In this document: piece after piece, positions 1 through 8,258 of the stretch
Layout: each line of letters opens with the position of its first letter
Position numbering within the stretch: position 1 is the stretch's first letter
Source of the DNA: a bacterium
Lineage (GTDB): Bacteria; Cyanobacteriota; Vampirovibrionia; Gastranaerophilales; Gastranaerophilaceae
Assembly: GCA_017542305.1 (NCBI GenBank)
Contig: JAFXXK010000016.1
Location: 52,114 to 116,113, forward strand
DNA: 64,000 bases
Reading direction: 5' to 3'
Notes under the pieces: model-generated
Databases searched by the model: none
What the model saw: only the letters and a program-made list of their open reading frames with translations
What the model was told of the DNA's origin: nothing
Program-made: the position numbers and the translations under genes

Positions 1-453
1 ATCAAAAAAGAACCGCTTTGAATACCTTAATACCATCATCCCTTTTTGCGGATGCGGCTCGTATTTGTATATGTTGTGTTCAAAATAATATCTGCCGTTT
101 TGCTCACCGTTTTCAAGATAACTCAAAACAGCTTTATCCTGCTTTTTGTTTGCAATAAATTTCAGCAGCACAGTATTTTCTTTCTTTTCGATTTCATCGT
201 CCGCATTTTTCGCAAATTTTATAGGATCTTTAACTTCGGGATAATAATATATTCCCACCATTTTTCCCCAGTTATCTTTCGTGTCATTTGCGGGGAAATA
301 TTCGTTGTCATAGCCTTTATGAGTATCCGAAAACTTACTAAGCTTTAAGGTGTAAACCTCGTTATTAAAATGGATATTTTCGGCCTTTACGCTCTGGACA
401 AAAAAGATATAGGTAAACATTAAAACAAGATAAACAATCACATTTGTTTTCAT
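1..453 (-). CDS. Secreted protein of unknown function, C-terminus cut by the window edge
   Basis: An open frame of 151 codons runs on the minus strand from an ATG at 453 to the window edge without a stop. It begins with a clear signal peptide: MKTN, then a hydrophobic stretch to about residue 21, with a likely cleavage site after VKA (residue 24). The mature part is polar, with lysine, tyrosine and asparagine, and contains a run of three Tyr followed by Pro-Glu. A purine-rich GGGAGAAA sits just upstream of the ATG as ribosome binding site. I recognise no domain. It follows the two CHR transporter genes on the same strand but an 82-base gap separates them, so co-transcription is uncertain. Most likely a periplasmic or surface protein. 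Confidence 0.7.
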   Translation of the reverse strand, partial: MKTNVIVYLVLMFTYIFFVQSVKAENIHFNNEVYTLKLSKFSDTHKGYDNEYFPANDTKDNWGKMVGIYYYPEVKDPIKFAKNADDEIEKKENTVLLKFIANKKQDKAVLSYLENGEQNGRYYFEHNIYKYEPHPQKGMMVLRYSKRFFFD

Positions 454-535
454 AAAATTTCTCCCACAAATATTATGACCCGATAAACAGCAAAAAACCT
501 TAATCTGTCGGGGAATATTCTGCCATACGACAGGC

Positions 536-1066
536 TTAGACCAAATGGAAAACTCCGAGAATTAACCCCGCCAATGCGGATACCCCAAGATATATCAGCG
601 GATCTTTTTTGACCCTGATACTCATAATTAGAAGCATTATAAACAGAATAAAAGTCCCCGGGTTTATAACATTTTCTCTGAAAAGATTTATCGCAACACC
701 GGCAAGCAACCCGCATCCGGCAGGTTTAAGCGCATGGATAGCCGCCTGAACGTACTTATTTTCTCTGAACTTTGCAAGCAGCTTTGCGACAATTACAACC
801 AGAATTAATGACGGCAAAACAACCGCCGACGTTGCAACAAAAGCACCCAAAAGTCCAGATGTTACATACCCTGAAAAGGTTGCAACATTTACCCCGACAG
901 GTCCCGGGGTTATTGATGAAACCGCAAGCATATCGGATAACTGCTTTGCGGAATACCAACCGTAAACCTCCGATATATGGTATAAAAACGGCAAAGTCGC
1001 ATACCCGCCGCCAAATGCAAACAAGCCTGTTTTAAAGTATTCAAAAAACAACAATAAATATATCAT
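536..1066 (-). CDS. CHR-family (chromate transporter type) half-size membrane protein, second of a pair
   Basis: A 176-residue hydrophobic protein that matches one half of the CHR (ChrA) superfamily. It carries the family signature FAFGGGYATLPFL near residue 17 and SITPGPVGVN near residue 50, followed by several membrane helices. Full-length ChrA has two such homologous halves in about 400 residues; here each half is a separate gene, as in short-chain CHR pairs such as Bacillus YwrA/YwrB. It overlaps the upstream half by four bases, so the two are translationally coupled and probably act as a heterodimer. Chromate efflux is the founding activity, but many CHR proteins have never been tested, so the true substrate is unknown. 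Confidence 0.85.
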   Translation of the reverse strand: MIYLLLFFEYFKTGLFAFGGGYATLPFLYHISEVYGWYSAKQLSDMLAVSSITPGPVGVNVATFSGYVTSGLLGAFVATSAVVLPSLILVVIVAKLLAKFRENKYVQAAIHALKPAGCGLLAGVAINLFRENVINPGTFILFIMLLIMSIRVKKDPLIYLGVSALAGLILGVFHLV

Positions 1067-1614
1067 GCCTGCTCACTATCCTTTTTCATAAATACTTTAT
1101 ATAATATTCCGCAAACTATACTGCCTGTAATTATCCATACGGGATTAACTTTCATACAGGCAAGAATCAATGCAGCCATAAATATAATTTTGGAAAAATT
1201 ATCCGTAACACTTTTTGCCCAAACTTCTTTTATGGTAAGAATGACAAGAATAACAACACCAACCCCGACACCGGTAAAAATACTCTGAACGGAATGCTTT
1301 CCAACTAACTCTGAAAGTATATTTGCAATCAGGACTATGGCAAGAAACGCAGGTGCAATAACCCCTGTTATTGCAGCAACCGCACCTCTTAACCCTAAGA
1401 TTTTATGACCCACAAATATTGAAATATTTGCGGCAATTACCCCCGGCAAACTTTGTGATAACGCAAAATACTCGATAATTTCCTCAGACGTTACCCATCC
1501 TTTTTTTTCTGCAATTTCAGACTGCAAAATAGGCAAGATAACATATCCGCCGCCAAGTAGAATTGTTCCTATTTTAAAAAAAGTTTTAAAAATATTCCAT
1601 ACGGTTTTTTGCAT
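1063..1614 (-). CDS. CHR-family (chromate transporter type) half-size membrane protein, first of a pair
   Basis: A 183-residue membrane protein, the partner of the following CHR half. It has the matching signature ILLGGGYVILPIL near residue 19. The TPGP-type motif is changed to SQSLPGVIAAN near residue 53, a usual difference between the two halves of short-chain pairs. Helices then continue to the C-terminus. The stop overlaps the next start by four bases. It ends a run of minus-strand genes that begins with the U32 peptidase, but a 32-base gap to the preceding small gene leaves the promoter unclear. Anion transport is inferred only from the family. Confidence 0.85.
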   Translation of the reverse strand: MQKTVWNIFKTFFKIGTILLGGGYVILPILQSEIAEKKGWVTSEEIIEYFALSQSLPGVIAANISIFVGHKILGLRGAVAAITGVIAPAFLAIVLIANILSELVGKHSVQSIFTGVGVGVVILVILTIKEVWAKSVTDNFSKIIFMAALILACMKVNPVWIITGSIVCGILYKVFMKKDSEQA

Positions 1615-1646
1615 AAGTATATTATAGGAGAAAAATTTTATTTATC

Positions 1647-2000
1647 CTACTGTAACTTTGGAACATTTATATTAGCATTTCCCCATGCCTGATTTATTGC
1701 CTGTTGTTCGGCATTTTGTTTTCTTGAATATTTTAAAGCTCTTCTCAAAGTGCTGACAGGTCCCCAAAAGATATTCTCTTTAAATGTTTTTCCGCCAACT
1801 TCGGCAGATAATCGGCAAAACGGCCATTTTCCGATAACATCTAAATAAGTAGACAGTTTATTTTCTTTGTCAGAATCAATTAAAGAATACATTTTTCTTC
1901 TTAAATCACGAGGCAGATCTCTCATATAAGTATCAATTGCGGTACTTTTAGGATGCTTTAATACCAAGCCGAAACTTGGTTCAACTCTTTTTACTTCCAT
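1647..2000 (-). CDS. Small basic protein of unknown function with N-terminal PSFG motif
   Basis: A 117-residue basic protein with no signal peptide and no membrane segment. The N-terminus reads MEVKRVEPSFGLVL; the PSFG element near residue 10 resembles short F-centred motifs near the N-termini of several other unknown proteins in this window. The middle contains two Arg/Lys clusters (RDLRRK and RRALKYSRK) and a Trp-Pro-Phe, and the C-terminus is rich in Asn and Gln. A good ribosome site (AAGGAG) lies upstream of the ATG. It sits 22 bases after the phosphatase gene on the same strand and is probably in the same operon. I do not recognise a family. Confidence 0.75.
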   Translation of the reverse strand: MEVKRVEPSFGLVLKHPKSTAIDTYMRDLPRDLRRKMYSLIDSDKENKLSTYLDVIGKWPFCRLSAEVGGKTFKENIFWGPVSTLRRALKYSRKQNAEQQAINQAWGNANINVPKLQ

Positions 2001-2022
2001 ATTTATACTCCTTATTATATTG

Positions 2023-2502
2023 CTATTTTTTGACTGTCAATCTCTCGAGTTTACGGACAAATCTTACAATAGGTTTTTCCCTGTCGGCAGAAATTGAATC
2101 TACAAGAATTGTTGTACAGCCTAACCTTTTTCCGCACAAAGTATCTGTTAAGGGCCTGTCACCTACAAATGCAGTAACTTCGCCCGTTATATTATGTTCA
2201 TCCATTAATGCTTTTGCAACCTTTGTATCAGGTTTTGCAGCTTCAAAAGCTATCGGAAAATCGGTTACTTTTCTGACTTTTTCCATATATTCCGGATTAT
2301 GGTTATTTGATACAACCGCAACAAAAAAATCTTTTTTAACTTCTTCCAGCCAATTAAGAGTTTTTTCATCATAAAATGCCGTTTTTGATGCCATCAGAGT
2401 ACTGTCCAGGTCAAACAGCATCGCCTTAATCCCTTTTTGTTTCAGTTCTTCAAGATTTATATCGTATATGCTTTTTAAATTATAATCAGGTTTAAGAAAC
2501 AT
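2023..2502 (-). CDS. YqeG-family HAD (subclass IIIA) phosphatase
   Basis: A 159-residue protein of the haloacid dehalogenase superfamily. Motif I is LFDLDSTL near residue 31 (nucleophile Asp and the Asp two residues later), motif II is the Ser-Asn pair in AVVSNN near residue 64, motif III is a Lys in AAKPDTK near residue 89, and motif IV is FVGDRPLTD near residue 113. Length and the KPDYNLKSIYDI start fit the YqeG family, whose phosphatase substrate is not established in most bacteria. Its first 11 bases overlap the end of the U32 peptidase gene, showing coupling. Confidence 0.85.
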   Translation of the reverse strand: MFLKPDYNLKSIYDINLEELKQKGIKAMLFDLDSTLMASKTAFYDEKTLNWLEEVKKDFFVAVVSNNHNPEYMEKVRKVTDFPIAFEAAKPDTKVAKALMDEHNITGEVTAFVGDRPLTDTLCGKRLGCTTILVDSISADREKPIVRFVRKLERLTVKK

Positions 2503-3733
2503 GCTCTTTTACTCCAATAGTTCTTGTAATTGCGTATTTATAATCTTCCGGACTCTGAGATAATTTCATCCAGACATCGGCATTTGTATTTGCTACCTGA
2601 ATTTCATCGCCTTCTTCATCAATAATTTTTTCGACGGTTGCTCTGAATTGTTCTTTCGGGGTAATGATTTCAACTTCATCGCCTTTATTCATTTTGTTTT
2701 TAACCTTGACAAGATATGTTCCGTCTTTTTCCTGTCCCTGAAATTCACATAAGAAATCCGCACCCGCTAAACCTTTTGAAATATCATAACTGTAACTGTC
2801 AGGTTTATTTTCGCCTAACGCAAATCCCGTTGTGTAACCTCTGTTGCCGACTTTTAGAAGTTCAATATAGTATTTGCTTAAATCCGCATTATTGTTACTC
2901 ATATATTCATCAATAGCGGCTCTGTATGCTTTGGCTACAGCAGACACATAGTATAAACTCTTTGTTCTGCCCTCAACTTTCAGAGAATCAACACCTGCTT
3001 CTATAAGCTGCGGAATATATTCGACAAGACATAAGTCTTTAGGACTTAAAATATGAGTACCTCTGTCATCCTGATTAATTTCATAATACTGTCCTGGGCG
3101 AGTTTCTTCAACCAACTTGTAACTCCAACGGCAAGGCTGAGAACAGTTGCCATGGTTTGCTTTTCTTTCTCCGTCAGTAAAATAATCACTCAGCAAACAT
3201 CTTCCCGAGAATGATACGCACTGTGAACCATGAACAAAACTTTCTAACTCAATATCCGGTACCTGACGTCTGATTTCAGCTATGTCTTTTATCGGAAGTT
3301 CTCTTGCCAAAATTACACGGCTGGCACCCAAATCTTTCCAGAATTTTACACTTTCATAGTTTAGAGTATTAGTCTGGGTACTGACATGAATATCAGTATT
3401 TGGCATGTACTTTCTTACGATATTAAATACCCCGAAATCACTCAGAATAATCGAATCAGGCTTTGACTCCGCAAACCGTTCAATATTTTCTTCCAAAAGT
3501 TTTATATCATTGTTAAAAGCAAATATATTAAGCGTAAGGTATGCTTTTGCACCAAGTTCATGAGCCTTTGAAATTGCCTGTCCGAGATTATCCATGGTAA
3601 TCAGGCTTCCTTTTCGCATTGCCCTCAGACTGAAATCAACAACACCAAGATATACTGCATCTGCACCATATCGAATTGCATATTCTAACTTTTCCAAATT
3701 GCCCGCAGGCAGTAATAATTCAACGTTTTTCAT
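2492..3733 (-). CDS. Peptidase U32 family protein
   Basis: A protein of about 413 residues starting MKNVELLLPAGN, the usual U32 opening in which the LLPAG motif is followed by the GADAVYLG strand. The family signature appears as VHGSQCVSFSGRCLLSDYF near residue 180, with the Cys cluster typical of U32 proteins, and a KVEGRTKS motif further on. U32 members include collagenase-like peptidases and tRNA (RlhA/TrhP type) or ubiquinone hydroxylation factors, so protease activity is not assured. An upstream in-frame ATG at 3739 is an alternative start; neither has a good ribosome site. The downstream phosphatase gene overlaps its end. Confidence 0.85.
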   Translation of the reverse strand: MKNVELLLPAGNLEKLEYAIRYGADAVYLGVVDFSLRAMRKGSLITMDNLGQAISKAHELGAKAYLTLNIFAFNNDIKLLEENIERFAESKPDSIILSDFGVFNIVRKYMPNTDIHVSTQTNTLNYESVKFWKDLGASRVILARELPIKDIAEIRRQVPDIELESFVHGSQCVSFSGRCLLSDYFTDGERKANHGNCSQPCRWSYKLVEETRPGQYYEINQDDRGTHILSPKDLCLVEYIPQLIEAGVDSLKVEGRTKSLYYVSAVAKAYRAAIDEYMSNNNADLSKYYIELLKVGNRGYTTGFALGENKPDSYSYDISKGLAGADFLCEFQGQEKDGTYLVKVKNKMNKGDEVEIITPKEQFRATVEKIIDEEGDEIQVANTNADVWMKLSQSPEDYKYAITRTIGVKEHVS

Positions 3734-3843
3734 ATCCATCTGTATATTAACCGAAAGAATATAAATAATCAACTAATCGGGTGATGTTTATTTTTGGATT
3801 TTTGAGAGAATAGATAATGTAAAGAGTTATTTTGGAGCATGAA

Positions 3844-3978
3844 ATGCAAACCATATCAAATGCAACCGTGGCTATAAAAGAAATATGGGAATTACAACAT
3901 CCCGTTATGCACAAATGGTTTTTGTTCAGCGGCTTATCCATTGGGGTTTTGTTTGCATTTTTGTTCTTTGTTGTATAA
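3844..3978 (+). CDS. Small single-pass membrane protein (44 residues)
   Basis: A short frame starting ATG at 3844 with a GGAG six bases upstream, and ending TAA at 3976-3978. The product has a polar N-terminal half (QTISNATVAIKEIWELQH) and a C-terminal hydrophobic span of about 20 residues (FLFSGLSIGVLFAFLFFVV), so it would be a small tail-anchored membrane protein. It is divergent from the U32 gene and is followed by a strong bidirectional hairpin. The good ribosome site, coding-like composition and terminator argue that it is real, but it is too short to assign. Function unknown. Confidence 0.55.
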   Translation: MQTISNATVAIKEIWELQHPVMHKWFLFSGLSIGVLFAFLFFVV

Positions 3979-4003
3979 ATTTTAACTGTTAAAATATAAA
4001 AAA

Positions 4004-4026
4004 CTGCCAAAAAATATTTTTGGCAG
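4004..4026. terminator. Bidirectional intrinsic terminator
   Basis: A perfect 10-bp inverted repeat, CTGCCAAAAA and TTTTTGGCAG, with a 3-base loop. It lies between the 44-residue plus-strand gene and the convergent phosphohexomutase gene, and A/T tracts on both sides let it serve both. Confidence 0.8.
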
Positions 4027-4050
4027 CCGGATTATACTTTTTTCTTAAAC

Positions 4051-6318
4051 TTAAAACTTATATTCGGGAATTACAAACGGTTCGTTATTTGCATCTTTTT
4101 CCACAAATTTTAAGTAGTATTCAAGTGCATCTTCTTTAGAACGTTTATACAATTCTTTTGAGATATATTTTTTATGGTATTCGGTTATAGTACCGTCATA
4201 ATTTCCCATTGCGCCTGCGTATAATTCAATAATGGATTTATCGGCACCTCCGCCGTATGCTTTTGTTTTGGCATCAGTACCCGACGGACGAATTTCAATA
4301 AATTTATCATCGAACTCAAAGTAAGTTCCATCACCCACAAATTTAATCGACTTTAAGTTATCGAATATTAAACTTTTGAATGAATCATTAAGAACTTCTC
4401 TAACGTCTGCAATAGTCATCTCTCCTTCCTTTACGGCAATTGCCATAGAGAGATAGAACAAATCATTTTTAGTTCGTTTCGCTTCACCTTCAACTTTTGC
4501 TGCTTTGAGTTTTTCTATATCGGGTTCAGATTCGTTATAGTATGCAATATCTACACGGGTATCATATCTTCCGATAATTTTATTATCTTCAAATATTTCT
4601 CTTAAATATGAGGATAACGGTTTTTTATCGAGCTTTGCAACGAGTGCGGATGCAACAATGATAGCTTCTGTAGCACTCTTTTCTCTCATTGCAACGGCAG
4701 AGCGTCCTGCAAGTGATTTTATCAAATCTTCCGTTCCCATAATCATTCCGCCGGATTCTTCACCGCCAAACAGGAGTCTCGGATTTTTGCCAAGATTTAT
4801 GGAATTACCCAAAACATCATCTACAACAACATCTTTGTTCGGATGTTTTTTAATTTGCAACTCAACCTTTTTCATAATGTTTGCAATTTCTTTGAAACCG
4901 ACAGGAACATTAACAACTTTTACCCCCTGCTTTTTCGCCCATTCATCCCACGACAGGGCTGAAGCCGTTGTTTTAATCATAAATCTCGGATGATTATCCC
5001 ATAAACCTTCTTCTTTCAGCTGTTTTGCCCAAAAATCCATCAGCATTAAAAATGCCTGATTTGCAGTAAATACGGTCAAAATTTTATTCTTATCAAGCTC
5101 AACATAGTCAATACCGTTTTCTTCCAAATACGGTATCCTTGAAGCTTTTTCCGTTTGTGTAATTGTTAATCTGTCATGATCCGGATCAGTAATCAGGACA
5201 ACCGTTCCGACAGGAAGCTTTTTGAGTTTTTCATCATAATGTAATGTTTCAATAACAGGGAAAAACTTCTGACCGCTCGGATGTTTTGCCAATACTGTTG
5301 CATCAACCGAATAATCATAAAAAGCTTTTTCACCTTTTGGGGTCGTGTCATATTTACCTATAGAATGGAAGAACGGATCTTCCTCAATATTGAACCATAC
5401 AAATTTATCGGAAATTCCAAGTTCCTCCAGCACTCTTGATAAAGTTCTGTATGCAGAACCACCGACATTCTCTACGGCAATTTTATGTTTAAACCCTTTT
5501 ATTAAATCAAGATTTATTTTTTTAGCAACACCCGATTTAAGATATTCAACATATAAGTCAACACCGTCATTGAGTTTTGTCATAATTTTTTCATCGATTA
5601 ACGGATTATCTTTTGCCGCAATTTTTATCTCATAAAAACCTTTTTTCTCGGTTTCGTTAAATATTTCCTGAATTTTATTGACAAATTCCAAAGATTCTTC
5701 GGGCAAATACTGTGAACCCTGAGAGTTAAGGTCTTTTGTCGCATTTTTAACAGAAATTCCATGGCTTGAAGTTATGTATTCTCCGCCAACTAAATCAAGT
5801 TTAAAAGCCAAAAATGAAGCAAGCCAAATAGGAATAGTTTTTCTGCCTTGAGGAACAAGTGTTTTTATTCCCTGTGCAGCCTGAATTCTTGCAATAGCAT
5901 CCAAAAATATATCGGAATTATAACGAACTTCACGCCCTGCAACTTTTAAAATATCTTTACCTTTGTATTTCTCTTTTGCAACAAGAGCTTTTGCTAATGT
6001 TGCAAGGACAATTCCGACAAGGTTAATAGGAAATCTTGTATCAAGAGGGAATAATATATTTTGAGGCCCTCGTATACCTGCAGTTGAAACTTTTGCCTCT
6101 TTGGAATAATTTTCAAACCACTCATATAAATTTAATCCTTCCGGATTTTTCTTTGCATCGTATGGTTTGAGATGTCCTTTTTTTAATTTAAAAGTAAATT
6201 CACCGTCTTTTGAAAAATCGAGCAAATCAAGATTTTTAATGTAATCGGGAGTCTTGTCATAAACACTTTTAAAAAGTTCATTTTCCAATTTGTTTTCGGA
6301 TGTTTTGCAGGCTTTCAT
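4051..6318 (-). CDS. Large phosphoglucomutase/phosphomannomutase-type phosphohexomutase
   Basis: A 755-residue alpha-D-phosphohexomutase that would interconvert sugar 1- and 6-phosphates. The four active-site elements are visible in order: the phosphoserine loop YITSSHGIS near residue 184 (in place of the usual TASHNP), the metal loop TDPDHDRLT near 376, the sugar loop GGEESGG near 516, and the phosphate loop RPSGTDAK near 676. At 755 residues it is much longer than the usual 450-570, with extra sequence at the N-terminus and between domains. It stands alone between a terminator and a divergent promoter region. A role in supplying glucose 1-phosphate to glycogen or surface glycan is inferred; the exact hexose is not decided by sequence. 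Confidence 0.88.
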   Translation of the reverse strand: MKACKTSENKLENELFKSVYDKTPDYIKNLDLLDFSKDGEFTFKLKKGHLKPYDAKKNPEGLNLYEWFENYSKEAKVSTAGIRGPQNILFPLDTRFPINLVGIVLATLAKALVAKEKYKGKDILKVAGREVRYNSDIFLDAIARIQAAQGIKTLVPQGRKTIPIWLASFLAFKLDLVGGEYITSSHGISVKNATKDLNSQGSQYLPEESLEFVNKIQEIFNETEKKGFYEIKIAAKDNPLIDEKIMTKLNDGVDLYVEYLKSGVAKKINLDLIKGFKHKIAVENVGGSAYRTLSRVLEELGISDKFVWFNIEEDPFFHSIGKYDTTPKGEKAFYDYSVDATVLAKHPSGQKFFPVIETLHYDEKLKKLPVGTVVLITDPDHDRLTITQTEKASRIPYLEENGIDYVELDKNKILTVFTANQAFLMLMDFWAKQLKEEGLWDNHPRFMIKTTASALSWDEWAKKQGVKVVNVPVGFKEIANIMKKVELQIKKHPNKDVVVDDVLGNSINLGKNPRLLFGGEESGGMIMGTEDLIKSLAGRSAVAMREKSATEAIIVASALVAKLDKKPLSSYLREIFEDNKIIGRYDTRVDIAYYNESEPDIEKLKAAKVEGEAKRTKNDLFYLSMAIAVKEGEMTIADVREVLNDSFKSLIFDNLKSIKFVGDGTYFEFDDKFIEIRPSGTDAKTKAYGGGADKSIIELYAGAMGNYDGTITEYHKKYISKELYKRSKEDALEYYLKFVEKDANNEPFVIPEYKF

Positions 6319-6406
6319 TTTATAATTCTCCTTTTAATTATAAGATTATACTATAAATTCCTTTATATTGAAATAATCCAAAGAAATGAAATCAAAAATA
6401 AGGCTA

Positions 6407-6435
6407 TAGACAATTTCTTGAAAATGTATTATACT
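6407..6435 (+). promoter_or_regulatory. Sigma-70 type promoter for the 6471 gene cluster
   Basis: A -35 box TAGACA (6407-6412), a 17-base spacer and a -10 box TATACT (6430-6435), each one mismatch from consensus. They lie 35 bases before the start codon in the divergent gap from the phosphohexomutase gene. Confidence 0.65.
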
Positions 6436-6470
6436 GAGAACAACAGAAGAGAGATTTTAAGGATAAAATA

Positions 6471-6818
6471 ATGGCAAAAAATATTGACACAGTACCTATA
6501 GAAGTCAGCATATTAACGGTTGATCACGATATTAAAGGGATAGTACACGTTTCAAAGTACACAAATACTAACCGTGAACTTACAGATTTATTAAATGATA
6601 AAGAAAGACGTTTTCTTGCAGTAACAAATGCTGAAATTTATCCGAGAACAGGAAATCAAACACCGAGAAAATATAATTTTCTTGAAATTCACATGGATTA
6701 CGTTCTTATGGTACATCCGTCAACTCAGGCTGTATTCAAGGATTCAGGTAAATCTCAGGATGACATTGCCAGATTCAGAGAATTAAGAATGAAACTTAAT
6801 CAGACAAGACCGTTTTAA
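6471..6818 (+). CDS. Small conserved protein, DUF6812-like
   Basis: A 115-residue soluble protein. The N-terminal half has alternating strands (VPIEVSILT, IKGIVHVS), then a conserved-looking LTDLLNDKERRFLAVTNAEIY stretch near residues 37-57. The arrangement of a basal strand, a loop ending in DLLN and the FLAVT strand reminds me of the DUF6812 family, which has no established function. AAGGA lies eight bases before the ATG. The gene opens a plus-strand cluster with the two related membrane proteins behind it (gap 45 bases). No catalytic motif is visible. Confidence 0.65.
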   Translation: MAKNIDTVPIEVSILTVDHDIKGIVHVSKYTNTNRELTDLLNDKERRFLAVTNAEIYPRTGNQTPRKYNFLEIHMDYVLMVHPSTQAVFKDSGKSQDDIARFRELRMKLNQTRPF

Positions 6819-6863
6819 TTATATTTTTATTAACTGAATAAATCGGAAGTATAGGAGACAACT

Positions 6864-7736
6864 ATGACTATTGTTCAAAGACCAAATGGAGAAGTTTCTG
6901 CGGAATTGGAATGCGAACTTAGAAGATACAATTGGGGTGCTTTTTGGTTCGATTGGATATGGGGACTTGCAAACGGAGCCTTAGGTAAAACGAAATCTAT
7001 CTTTCTGATTTATATAGTAACTTTTATAGGTCAGCTGATACTGGTATTTATGATTAAGCCGTTAATTGATACTATGGGAACCGTTCCGGCAATAATTGTT
7101 GCCGTACTTATCGGCTTAATCTTAATAGCAATAAATCTTATTGCAAAAATATATTACGGATTAAACGGTAACAGATGGGCATATCAGGGCAGAGCATTTT
7201 ATGACATTCAAGATTTTTCAGCCACCCAGAAACGCTGGAATATGGCGGCAGGTATTTGTTTTTTAGTCATAGTTGTTCAAATTGTATTATCATTGATATT
7301 TGTAGGTATAGGTGCTGCAATAACAGGAGCAAGTTTTGCTTCTATCGCTTCTCAAACCGCAGGTTCTTCTTCAATTAACAGTAACATTGTAAAAGATATT
7401 GTTAACGGCGAAAAGACAAAAGGAGAATTTGCAACAGGAAAAGAAGCTGCCGATTATTTATTAACAAATTCCGCTTTTATTGAATCAAATAAAACTATAA
7501 TGACAGCATCAAAGTACGGAGCTGAGTCCATTAAAATGACATCAAAGAATAATCCTGATATTGTATATTATTTATTCATGATTAAAAAGACTCCGAACTG
7601 TAATATTGAAGCTAAAAATTGTTCTGTAATAAGGTATCAAAAACTCAGTACGAATGATAAATTTATGGCTGTTGAAAAAGTCTATTTTGACAAATCCGGG
7701 AATGTTAAACAAGTAAAAATAACTAATAAAAAGTAA
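6864..7736 (+). CDS. DUF2628-like membrane protein with C-terminal soluble domain
   Basis: A 290-residue protein whose first 155 residues form a four-helix membrane domain. It begins with a short cytoplasmic strand followed by ELRRYNWGAFWFDWIWGL (near residue 17), then helices separated by YYGLNGNRWAYQ and DFSATQKRWN. The next gene has the same three landmarks, so the two are paralogues. The layout (aromatic-rich entry, NGNRWA loop) is close to DUF2628-type proteins, for which no function is known. Residues after about 160 form a polar domain rich in Lys, Asn and Ser that the smaller paralogue lacks. GGAG lies upstream of the ATG. Confidence 0.7.
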   Translation: MTIVQRPNGEVSAELECELRRYNWGAFWFDWIWGLANGALGKTKSIFLIYIVTFIGQLILVFMIKPLIDTMGTVPAIIVAVLIGLILIAINLIAKIYYGLNGNRWAYQGRAFYDIQDFSATQKRWNMAAGICFLVIVVQIVLSLIFVGIGAAITGASFASIASQTAGSSSINSNIVKDIVNGEKTKGEFATGKEAADYLLTNSAFIESNKTIMTASKYGAESIKMTSKNNPDIVYYLFMIKKTPNCNIEAKNCSVIRYQKLSTNDKFMAVEKVYFDKSGNVKQVKITNKK

Positions 7737-7753
7737 TTTAGCGGAGGAAACTT

Positions 7754-8206
7754 ATGGAAAATATTAATAATTCTGAAATTAATAATCAGCAGACAGTTAA
7801 TGCCGCTGAATTGGAAACCGAGTTAAGAAAATTCAACTGGGGCGCATGCGGATGTACCTGGATGTGGGGACTCGGCAACGGTTCTTTTAATAAGACTTGG
7901 CATGTTTTAATTGTCCAAGGCGTATGGATTTTGATGAACTATATACCGTTTCTTAATATATTAGGACTATTAACACTACCAGCATATATTGGACTTATGA
8001 TATATTACGGATTCAACGGCAACAGATGGGCATTTGAGAACAGGGCATGGTGGAGTCTTGAAGACTTTACCGCAACACAAAGACGCTGGGCTATTGTAAC
8101 TATAACAGTACTATGTATTACAATCTTATGCGTTATAATCGGTATTATAATCTTCTTTGTTGCCTTTGCAGCTATGCTTAGTTCTTTTGGGGCCTTTGGA
8201 AAATAA
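7754..8206 (+). CDS. DUF2628-like membrane protein, short paralogue
   Basis: A 150-residue membrane protein paralogous to the preceding gene. It shares ELRKFNWGACGCTWMWGL near residue 20, YYGFNGNRWAFEN near residue 84 and DFTATQRRWA near residue 105, but ends soon after the last helix and has no soluble C-terminal domain. A GGAGG ribosome site is seven bases before the ATG, and the gap from the previous gene is 17 bases, so they are one operon and may form a complex. Function unknown. Confidence 0.7.
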   Translation: MENINNSEINNQQTVNAAELETELRKFNWGACGCTWMWGLGNGSFNKTWHVLIVQGVWILMNYIPFLNILGLLTLPAYIGLMIYYGFNGNRWAFENRAWWSLEDFTATQRRWAIVTITVLCITILCVIIGIIIFFVAFAAMLSSFGAFGK

Positions 8207-8258
8207 AAAGTTTTCATGATATAATTGCCCTGTATTTATTATATGGGGATTATTTAGA

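Noticed and set aside
46..348. 100-codon plus-strand frame at the left edge
   Set aside because: It is opposite the secreted protein frame, which has a signal peptide and ribosome site; the plus-strand product is a Phe/Ile-rich shadow.
3747..4010. 87-codon minus-strand frame
   Set aside because: It lies opposite the 44-residue gene and over the terminator, with Lys/Asn-rich, shadow-like composition.
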